Source: Treponema sp. (lineage in GTDB: Bacteria; Spirochaetota; Spirochaetia; Treponematales; Treponemataceae). From it: 45,506 nucleotides of DNA. The stretch spans positions 1-45,506 of the forward strand of contig JALCCK010000017.1 in the NCBI GenBank assembly GCA_022640795.1, read 5' to 3'. The translations under genes were made by a program, and so were the position numbers. The stretch's first letter is position 1; each line of letters begins with the position of its first letter. Shown here piece after piece: positions 39,104-45,506 of this stretch. The notes below the pieces were generated by a model. It worked only from the letters and a program-made list of their open reading frames with translations. It had not been told where the DNA came from and searched no databases.

Positions 39104-39131
39104 ATATTTATTATTACCGCTCTTCAGAATT

Positions 39132-39160
39132 TTGCAAGAGATAAAATAATATGGTAAAAT
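39132..39160 (+). promoter_or_regulatory. Sigma-70 promoter of the 39211 lipoprotein gene
   Basis: -35 TTGCAA (39132-39137), 17-base spacer, -10 TAAAAT (39155-39160). The start near 39167 gives a leader of about 44 bases with AAGGAG before the GTG. Confidence 0.6.
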
Positions 39161-39210
39161 ACGGCAGTTTTATTGTCTGAATCTTAACATTATACGAAAG
39201 GAGACTCTCT

Positions 39211-40725
39211 GTGAAAAAATTATCATTTTTTCCAATCTTTAAAATCGTGCTCATACTGTTTCCGGTATTTTTTACCGGCTGCGCCAGCTCCCGGGTACAT
39301 GGAAATGATCCGGTAACCAGATCCGTGTCGGTTACGCAGAATATGGTAGACGGCCGGACTTCCGACGGATATATCGAAATCTACAACGAGGAAATGCCGC
39401 AGGCCCGTGTTATCATCGGCGATGCGGTAAAACGGTCAAAACTTGATCCGCAGAATTATCTTCAGATTGCCGATCAGATAGACGCCTGGGTAAAATTATA
39501 TGATAATATAAAAATTCTGCAGACCAGATATCCCACCGGCCTCAGCGGAAAAAAAGCAACGGCAGTCTTCGTCTATGCTGATTACACAGACCTGCGCGAC
39601 ACTGCAAAAAAATACGCCTGCGATTTTTACATTGAAAAGGGAACCGCCGTTGCAAATAATACAAGTCTTGCCGCAACGGCAAAAGCATCGGCTCTGGAAT
39701 ATTTCGAAAAAGCCCGCAGTTACTCGGATTATCGGAACGAAGAAATAATGACAACTGCAGCATCCGTCGCATACGAAATTGCAGAAGCATATTATCAGAA
39801 TGCGGATTCTCTCTCCGGCGAAACCGGTATCACCACAAAAATGAAAGCACTCGATTATTACAAACAGGCAGAAACCTGGATACCGGCTTACAAAGACAGT
39901 CCGGTTAAAATAGACGGAATCAATCACGACATAGCCAATTACTGGATTGCTATGGGGGACAGTGACTTCGCGCAGGCCAATTATCCCTTTATCCGCAGCT
40001 CAAAGGCAAAATACCAGAAGGCGGAAGAATATGTTCCGGGAATCGCAGCTGACCGTTTCAAAAAAGCCGGCGATGCACTTACTGTCAGAATTGCCTATTA
40101 CTACGGAGGAAGTTCTTCCTATTTTTCGTATGCAGCAAGCATCGAGCAGGAATTGAAAAAAGAAATAGCAAAACATACAACGGGACCGGCAGACGTACAA
40201 ATCGATTTTATCTATGCTGGTACAGGGAAAATACATGACTCGTCTCTTAATTTCCGGAATTACGACCTGCTGCTTGTTCCAGGTGATGAGTACGGGAAAC
40301 TTACGGAAGAGTACGGTCCGGTCACTACGACAACAAAGGAAAACCAGATAACAGAAGAAAATACGACGTACAAGGGTGTCGTCATAGAAAAATCCCAGAC
40401 GGTTACGGTGTATTACAGGAATTACTATACACTCTATGATGTCCGGCGCGGATATATGCAGCCGCTCCAGGAATTCGACTGGCAGCAGGGAAAGAAAACG
40501 AAAAAATTCGCAACGCGCGTCTACTACGGAGACGACAAAGCCCGTCCGGAAAATCTCGATGCAGGATCATTTTACGCACCCGGATCAGCAGCTTCGTCAT
40601 TCCCCGAAGTAAAACAGGCAGACAGGCCGTACGACCTGCTTTCCTCTTCTCATTACAGTCTGAGTGAATACGGAAAGCAGTTCGCAACGATTCTGTCACA
40701 GCTGAATTATATCAGACACTTCTGA
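39211..40725 (+). CDS. Large hypothetical lipoprotein with helical repeats
   Basis: A 504-residue protein, GTG start with AAAGGAG 7 bases upstream. A lipoprotein signal peptide (lipobox FFTGC, Cys about 24) precedes a helical region (about 55-280) rich in Ala/Tyr with TPR-like spacing (ALEYFEKARSYSDY, ALDYYKQAETWIPAY, KYQKAEEYVPG). The C-terminal part (about 280-504) is beta-rich with Tyr-rich strands. It probably sits in the periplasm or on the outer membrane and binds proteins; no specific function recognised. It stands alone between hsp20 and the aminopeptidase. Confidence 0.78.
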   Translation: MKKLSFFPIFKIVLILFPVFFTGCASSRVHGNDPVTRSVSVTQNMVDGRTSDGYIEIYNEEMPQARVIIGDAVKRSKLDPQNYLQIADQIDAWVKLYDNIKILQTRYPTGLSGKKATAVFVYADYTDLRDTAKKYACDFYIEKGTAVANNTSLAATAKASALEYFEKARSYSDYRNEEIMTTAASVAYEIAEAYYQNADSLSGETGITTKMKALDYYKQAETWIPAYKDSPVKIDGINHDIANYWIAMGDSDFAQANYPFIRSSKAKYQKAEEYVPGIAADRFKKAGDALTVRIAYYYGGSSSYFSYAASIEQELKKEIAKHTTGPADVQIDFIYAGTGKIHDSSLNFRNYDLLLVPGDEYGKLTEEYGPVTTTTKENQITEENTTYKGVVIEKSQTVTVYYRNYYTLYDVRRGYMQPLQEFDWQQGKKTKKFATRVYYGDDKARPENLDAGSFYAPGSAASSFPEVKQADRPYDLLSSSHYSLSEYGKQFATILSQLNYIRHF

Positions 40726-40754
40726 CAGGAAACATTTTTACGATACGGATCGTA

Positions 40755-42098
40755 TCATTTCTGATCTATCGTAAGAAAGGCTTTGTAGCAGGCGTATGCC
40801 TGCTGGATGTCTTCTTTGCTCGTAAGCTCCCAGGGAGCATGCATGCTCAGTACCGGAACTCCTGCATCAAGAACATTCATGCCGTATTTCGCCGCGTGGT
40901 AGGCGATAGTGCCGCCGCCGCCTTCATCTACTTTTCCAAGTTCGGCAGTCTGGAAAGAAACTCCGTTTTTATCCATAACAGCCCGCACCTTCGCAAGATA
41001 CTCAGCGTTGGCATCGCTCGAGCCGCTTTTTCCGCGGCCGCCGGTATATTTGTTGAAGACGACACCGCCCCCCAGGAAGGAAGCATTGTCCTTGTCATAA
41101 AGATCGGCATTAAGCGGATCATAGGCTGCGTTAACATCACTTGAAAGCATGCTGCACGAAGCAAGACACCGTCTGAGCGCAAGGTCGCTGTAACCTTCTT
41201 CAGTCCGGGCAAGAACTTCCGCAAGTGCATTTTCAAACAGATGCGAAGCCATCCCCGTTGCTCCGACACTGCCGATTTCTTCCTTGTCCACACAAAGACA
41301 GCAGTTGGTACGTTTTGCAGCGGTGGTATCCAGCAGCGCCTTTACGGATGTGAACGCACAGGAGCGGTCGTCCTGCCCGTAGGCAAGTATGAGAGACCGG
41401 TCAAATCCGCTGTCGCGTGCTTTACCGGCGGGAACAATTTCAAGTTCCGCCGAGCCGAAATCGGATTCTTCAATTCCGTATCTCTCTTTGAGAATCTGCA
41501 GAATGAATTTTTTACCTTTAGAGTCATCTTTTGATTTTTCGACATCATCACCTTTCGCCGGAACCGCACTACCGGCAAGCAAATCAAGATTTTCGCCCTG
41601 AATAAAATCAGACGCGGTTTCTTTCATCTGTGCTTTTGCAAGGTGCGGCAGAATATCAGAAATACAGAAAACGGGATCAGTTTCATCTTCACCTAATACG
41701 ATTTTCTGCGTCGTACCATCCTTCCTGCAGACAACGCCGTGAATCGCGAGCGGAATAGTGACCCACTGATATTTTTTTATACCGCCGTAATAATGAGTAT
41801 TCAGATACGTGATAAAATCTTTTTCATACAGAGGATTCTGTTTTACATCCAGCCGGGGAGAATCAATATGAGCCCCAAGAATATTCATACCTTTTTCAGG
41901 ACTGTCACTTCCCAGCTCGAATAAAGCTATGCTCTTATTCATTTTCGTCACATAGACCCGGTCACCTGCCTTCAACGTACTGCAGGAAGCGATATCTTTG
42001 TATCCGTTTTTCGATGCTAAACTGACAATCTGTTCAACACATTCACGTTCCGTCTTCCCGTTATCAAGGAAAGACTTATATTCATCAATTACTGACAT
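40755..42098 (-). CDS. M18-family aminopeptidase
   Basis: A 447-residue zinc aminopeptidase I-type enzyme of the cytoplasm that trims N-terminal residues. Metal and catalytic motifs are in order: His in GAHIDSPRLDVKQ, HYYGGIKKYQW, the Glu pair in CVDKEEIGSVGATGM, SSDANAEYLAKV, and His in LSMHAPWELTSKED. The ATG at 42098 has AAGGAG 5 bases upstream. It converges on the lipoprotein gene with 29 bases between stops. Substrate preference is not readable; acidic residues are usual for M18. Confidence 0.92.
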   Translation of the reverse strand: MSVIDEYKSFLDNGKTERECVEQIVSLASKNGYKDIASCSTLKAGDRVYVTKMNKSIALFELGSDSPEKGMNILGAHIDSPRLDVKQNPLYEKDFITYLNTHYYGGIKKYQWVTIPLAIHGVVCRKDGTTQKIVLGEDETDPVFCISDILPHLAKAQMKETASDFIQGENLDLLAGSAVPAKGDDVEKSKDDSKGKKFILQILKERYGIEESDFGSAELEIVPAGKARDSGFDRSLILAYGQDDRSCAFTSVKALLDTTAAKRTNCCLCVDKEEIGSVGATGMASHLFENALAEVLARTEEGYSDLALRRCLASCSMLSSDVNAAYDPLNADLYDKDNASFLGGGVVFNKYTGGRGKSGSSDANAEYLAKVRAVMDKNGVSFQTAELGKVDEGGGGTIAYHAAKYGMNVLDAGVPVLSMHAPWELTSKEDIQQAYACYKAFLTIDQK

Positions 42099-42213
42099 GA
42101 AAACTCCTTTTAACCGCAACGGTTATGTAGTATTCATAGTATAGTTTGCAAAAGGAATTTTCAACCGGGCAGCTGCTATCTGTCCCGGACGGGAAAACTC
42201 CGCGGGAGGCTCT

Positions 42214-42342
42214 CTATTCCGTCAGTTTTTTTATTACCCGGCACAGAAGATCTGGTGTACCGAATCCTCCGGATTTTGTTATAACCGGCAGATTTTTATA
42301 CTTCGTACCAAGCACGGATGCCAAGGGGACTCCTTCTGGTTT
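42214..42342 (-). pseudogene. Remnant resembling the C-terminus of a four-carbon acid sugar kinase (DUF1537)
   Basis: About 43 codons ending at a normal stop read KPEGVPLASVLG, then NLPVITKSGGFGTPDLL. The GVPL...LPV(V/I)TK(A/S)GGFG pattern is that of the extreme C-terminus of OtnK/YgbK-type kinases. The rest of the roughly 400-residue enzyme is missing: upstream of 42342 the frame (from an ATG at 42405) does not look like the family, and the AraC gene ends at 42417. It looks like a deletion remnant; a small recruited protein is the alternative. Similarity is from memory of the family, not a search. Confidence 0.45.
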
Positions 42343-42416
42343 TAGACTGTTTATCATAGCATACAGCATAAAGTAAAATTTGCAAGACGTACAATTAATT
42401 ATCACAGAGCTGTTCT

Positions 42417-43298
42417 TCAGGCACTACCCTTGATAAACATTCGCGGCGTCATTCCGTATTTTTCCCTGAAAGAACGGTAAAAATATGATAAACTGCCATA
42501 TCCGCAGTCGAGGGCAGTATTCAAAATATCAGTTGCTCCTCCGGAAAAAAGTTCTGCAGCTTTTTCAAGACGCAGATTGTTCAACCATCTGATGCAGGTC
42601 ATTCCGGTGTACGTTTTAAAAAAACGCATGAAATGGCATTCCGAATATCCGCAAACTTCAGCAACGGCATGTATTGAAAGGGGCTGTGCGTAATTTTTTT
42701 CCATAAAAGACAATGCTTCCTTCAGTTTTTCCGATGCTCCGGTATTCAACAGTGCGGCAGCGTTTTCCTTTTCGCCGTACGGTAACAGTAAAAAAACGAT
42801 TTCCGAAAGATACCCTCTCATTCCCAATTCCCAGCCCGTTGATTTCGTACGATACAAACGGCAGACGGCTTCAAACAGTTGTCTCAAACCGGCAGAGGCG
42901 GGATACGACGGAGCAATTACGAACGGTAAAACATACTGCTGATTCGACAGGGGCGTAAGATATTTAGCCGAACAGATATCACCCATCTGAGCACCAATAA
43001 AGTTTAAATGAAAAACAAATGTCTCTGATTCCATCCGTTCCAGTTCCGCGGTCGTAACGGAATGAAGAATTTGCGGTGGTATAAAAACAAGCGTTCCTTT
43101 CCTGACCGGCGTATCGGAAAAAGCAATATGGTAGGTACCGGTTCCGCTCGTAACAAGCGTTAATTCAGCTTCATCATGCCAGTGTGATTTGATACGCCGC
43201 TGTTTCGCATCAAGAACGGTCAGATACCGCTGTATCGGAAACAGTATACTGCCGTGCCTGACTTTTTCTTTTTGTTCTGCAACTGGAACTTCTTTCAT
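42417..43298 (-). CDS. AraC-family transcriptional regulator
   Basis: A 293-residue regulator with an N-terminal cupin sensor (about 15-90; HWHDEAELTLVTSG, GTLVFIPPQILHSV) and two C-terminal helix-turn-helix motifs (about 190-290; IHAVAEVCGYSECHFMRFFK and ILNTALDCGYGSLSYFYRSF). It is divergent from a GH13 glucosidase, a typical arrangement for sugar-responsive control. The ATG at 43298 is chosen because longer frames cross the promoter region; no clear ribosome site exists for either. Confidence 0.88.
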   Translation of the reverse strand: MKEVPVAEQKEKVRHGSILFPIQRYLTVLDAKQRRIKSHWHDEAELTLVTSGTGTYHIAFSDTPVRKGTLVFIPPQILHSVTTAELERMESETFVFHLNFIGAQMGDICSAKYLTPLSNQQYVLPFVIAPSYPASAGLRQLFEAVCRLYRTKSTGWELGMRGYLSEIVFLLLPYGEKENAAALLNTGASEKLKEALSFMEKNYAQPLSIHAVAEVCGYSECHFMRFFKTYTGMTCIRWLNNLRLEKAAELFSGGATDILNTALDCGYGSLSYFYRSFREKYGMTPRMFIKGSA

Positions 43299-43311
43299 TA
43301 TATCAGTATTA

Positions 43312-43336
43312 TGCAATAAAAAGCCTTTATATTGCA
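43312..43336. promoter_or_regulatory. Inverted-repeat operator candidate between araC-like and glucosidase genes
   Basis: TGCAATA (43312-43318) and TATTGCA (43330-43336) form a 7-base inverted repeat with an 11-base spacer in the divergent intergenic region. Spacing of one and a half to two helical turns suits a dimeric regulator. Confidence 0.4.
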
Positions 43337-43409
43337 AGATATAACCGAAATGCAGCAGTATTGTATCAAACATACGAATTTATCAGTACAGCAGGCAGGG
43401 AGATTCTCT

Positions 43410-45092
43410 ATGGGAAAAAAATGGTGGCACGACAAAATAGCCTATCAGATATGGCCGAAAAGCTTTTACGATTCAAACGGAGACGGTATCGGGGATCTCG
43501 GCGGAGTTCTTCTGAAACTTGATTACTTAAAAAAACTGGGTGTTGATATCATCTGGCTTTCTCCGATATATGCATCACCGCTGGTAGACGAGGGATACGA
43601 CATTTCTGACTATTACGCAATCGGCAAACAATTCGGTACGATGGAACAGTTTGAAACGCTGCTCGCCGAAACAAAAAAACGCGGTATGTATGTTGTCATG
43701 GACCTTGTCGTAAATCACTGTTCAAGTGAACACGACCTATTTAAAAAGGCACTTGCCGATCCTACCGGTCCGTATGCCGGTTATTTTTATTTCCGGAAAG
43801 GAAAAAACGGAAACCCGCCAAGCAACTACCGGTCATACTTCGGCGGAAGCACCTGGGAACCGGTTCCCGGATCTGACCAGTACTATCTGCATCTTTTTGC
43901 AAAAGAACAACCTGATCTGAACTGGGAAAATCCGGAACTCAGAAAAGCAGTATACCGGATGATTAACTGGTGGCTGGATAAAGGAGTTGCAGGATTCCGC
44001 ATCGACGCTATCATCAATATAAAAAAAGTCCTTGATTTTCCCGATTATCCCGCAGACGGGCCCGACGGACTGGTTAACTGTACGACAATGATAGAACACG
44101 CAGAAGGCGTCGGCGTATTTCTCAAGGAGCTCAAAGAACAAACATTCGAACCGCACCAGGCCTTTACCGTCGGAGAAGTCTTTAACGTACCGGAATCAAA
44201 AATGCCTGATTTTATCGGTGAAAACGGTTATTTTTCATCCATGTTCGATTTCAGTACACAGATAAAATATCTGGAGAGTACCGAAGACTGCAGAGAATTA
44301 AAACCGCTGCCTTTTTCCGAATGGAAAAAAACGATTATCGAATCACAACTGGCAACGCAGAACTATGGGTTCAAGGCAAATATCATAGAAAATCACGATC
44401 AGCCGCGCGGAGCATCCCGCTGGCTGCCCTCCTACGCGCAGAATACAGCAGGTATCCAGATGCTGGGAACGGCAGCGGTTCTGCTCAGAGGAATTCCCTT
44501 TATTTATCAGGGACAGGAAATCGGCATGCGGAACTGCCGGCGCAACAGTATCGACGAATACGACGATATCAGTACAAAGAACGAATACGAGACAGCCCTC
44601 CGCGCAGGACTCTCACAAGAAGCGGCGCTTGAACGATGTGGCGAACTCAGCAGAGACAATGCACGAACACCCGTTCAGTGGAGCAGCGGTAAAGAGGCAG
44701 GTTTTACGACAGGAACACCGTGGCTTGCTGTTAATCCGTCATACAAAACGATAAACGTTGAAGATGAGGAACGTGATCCGCAGTCTGTTTTAAACTACTA
44801 CCGCCATCTTGTCGGACTCAGAAAAAATCCCCGGTATCGGGAAGTTCTTACGTGGGGAACGTTTGAACCCGTCTATGAAGATACGGAAAATGTATTCGGT
44901 TACATGAGAAAAAACGACCGGCAGTGCATACTGGTCGTCTGCAATTTTGCCCGTGTCCAGGTTACGCTGGAACTTCCGGAAGGATCGTGGTGCATGCTGC
45001 TTGCGAATAACGCCGCGGCAGCGTGTACCGTGACGGCAGCCTCGAAAACGATAAATCTGCCGTCCTGTGCCGCCGTTGTCCTCGGGCGGTAA
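43410..45092 (+). CDS. GH13 alpha-glucosidase (oligo-1,6-glucosidase-like)
   Basis: A 560-residue cytoplasmic glycoside hydrolase. It opens with the GH13_23/31-like KWWHDKIAYQIWPKSFYDSN. Conserved regions are DLVVNHCSSEH, the nucleophile Asp in GFRIDAI, the acid/base Glu in TVGEVF and NHDQPR with the third Asp. QPDLNWENPELR and SRDNARTPVQW are usual for oligo-1,6-glucosidase/trehalose-6-phosphate hydrolase groups; which one is not clear. No signal peptide. AGGGAGA lies 6 bases before the ATG at 43410. Divergent from the AraC-type regulator. Confidence 0.92.
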   Translation: MGKKWWHDKIAYQIWPKSFYDSNGDGIGDLGGVLLKLDYLKKLGVDIIWLSPIYASPLVDEGYDISDYYAIGKQFGTMEQFETLLAETKKRGMYVVMDLVVNHCSSEHDLFKKALADPTGPYAGYFYFRKGKNGNPPSNYRSYFGGSTWEPVPGSDQYYLHLFAKEQPDLNWENPELRKAVYRMINWWLDKGVAGFRIDAIINIKKVLDFPDYPADGPDGLVNCTTMIEHAEGVGVFLKELKEQTFEPHQAFTVGEVFNVPESKMPDFIGENGYFSSMFDFSTQIKYLESTEDCRELKPLPFSEWKKTIIESQLATQNYGFKANIIENHDQPRGASRWLPSYAQNTAGIQMLGTAAVLLRGIPFIYQGQEIGMRNCRRNSIDEYDDISTKNEYETALRAGLSQEAALERCGELSRDNARTPVQWSSGKEAGFTTGTPWLAVNPSYKTINVEDEERDPQSVLNYYRHLVGLRKNPRYREVLTWGTFEPVYEDTENVFGYMRKNDRQCILVVCNFARVQVTLELPEGSWCMLLANNAAAACTVTAASKTINLPSCAAVVLGR

Positions 45093-45382
45093 AAAGCAGC
45101 CGGAGGGAATCCGGAACTGATAGCGCTTCCCGGCAGCAGTCACCCAGTAAAAAACAAATACTCCGACGAATATTTTTTATGGTTGTACCGGCAGAAGAAA
45201 GAATAGTAACATCGTACCGATGCAGTTTCCAACCGGCTTATTTTTCCGGAAACCGTTTTACTTTTCATACTTTATGCGTTATTCTATTGAAAAAATAATG
45301 CAAGTTTTATCTATCAATGAAAATGACAGCTGCCGGTCTGCAAAACGCCGGTCGCGTTCAGAACTGCAGGAGGTTTACTGAA
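45093..45382. other. Intergenic region between glucosidase and yedF-like gene
   Basis: No gene, tRNA or SECIS-like element was recognised. A short CCGGA/TCCGG hairpin follows the glucosidase stop without a clear U-run. A possible promoter lies at about 45285-45315 (TTGAAA, 17 bases, TCTATC), reading into the next gene. Confidence 0.4.
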
Positions 45383-45506
45383 ATGATTCAAGTCAATGCA
45401 ATGGGCGATGCATGCCCGATTCCGGTCGTCAAAACCAAAAATGCTATCCGTGATCTGAAAGGTGCCGGCGTTGTAGAAACACTGGTCGATAACGAAATTG
45501 CCGTAC
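45383..45506 (+). CDS. yedF: YedF/TusA-like sulfurtransferase family protein (partial, runs off right edge)
   Basis: Only the first 41 codons are present. MIQVNAMGDACPIPVVKTKNAI carries the TusA-family CPxPxxxTK signature (Cys 11), and the following ETLVDNEIAV is more like YedF, a selenium-metabolism-linked protein, than TusA. GGAGG lies 8 bases before the ATG. If it is YedF, a DsrE-like C-terminal domain should follow beyond the window. Confidence 0.75.
   Translation, partial: MIQVNAMGDACPIPVVKTKNAIRDLKGAGVVETLVDNEIAV

Noticed and set aside
45093..45382. tRNA-Sec or SECIS element near the YedF-like gene
   Set aside because: No cloverleaf or selenocysteine insertion hairpin could be drawn.

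Overview
The window looks like a chromosomal segment of an anaerobic, moderate-GC spirochaete, most likely Treponema-like. This is inferred from the mix of lipoproteins, a trimeric bifurcating-type [FeFe]-hydrogenase, Clostridium-like 4-hydroxybutyrate dehydrogenase and recurrent extended -10 promoters of the form TGCTAnnnT. No rRNA, tRNA, insertion sequence, phage or CRISPR array was recognised, and the taxonomic call is unverified.

Layout. Positions 1-380 hold the start of a LuxR-type autoinducer-binding gene (minus strand, cut by the window edge), facing away from a D-2-hydroxyacid dehydrogenase across a symmetric divergent promoter. Positions 1358-4801 (minus) carry a diguanylate cyclase, a TetR regulator and a THUMP-type rRNA methyltransferase. 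Positions 4867-9336 (minus) carry a fused PyrK-PyrD dihydroorotate dehydrogenase, PyrF and an acyl-CoA ligase.

Positions 9461-29223 (all minus) form a polyamine island of about 20 kb. It contains two complete PotABCD transporters. Each PotA gene is preceded by its own PII-type signalling gene, and both PII proteins have enlarged T-loops without the usual tyrosine. Between and around them lie agmatine deiminase, N-carbamoylputrescine amidase, putrescine aminotransferase, an aldehyde dehydrogenase, GABA aminotransferase and 4-hydroxybutyrate dehydrogenase, plus two metal-dependent amidohydrolases inside the second transporter operon. Read together they give a route agmatine > N-carbamoylputrescine > putrescine > 4-aminobutanal > GABA > succinate semialdehyde > 4-hydroxybutyrate. 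A PucR-family regulator is divergent from the GABA end (29520-30698). Several promoters in the island are followed at once by terminator-like hairpins. Two of these (13829-13870 and 18972-19015) share a 13-base block and an ACGAC loop. This island, with its twin PII/Pot modules and matched leaders, is the most unusual part of the window.

Positions 30750-32529 (plus) encode an NlpC/P60 peptidase fused to a beta-rich C-terminal domain, and a small lipoprotein. Positions 32662-37743 (plus) are a five-gene hydrogenase operon (NuoE-like, HATPase, HndB-like, NuoF-like, HydA) with a promoter and a strong terminator. Then come slyX, an hsp20 gene behind a consensus-perfect sigma-54 promoter with repeated upstream half-sites, a possible 45-residue membrane protein on the opposite strand, a large lipoprotein, an M18 aminopeptidase, a remnant resembling the C-terminus of a four-carbon acid sugar kinase, an AraC regulator divergent from a GH13 glucosidase, and the start of a YedF/TusA-like gene at the right edge.
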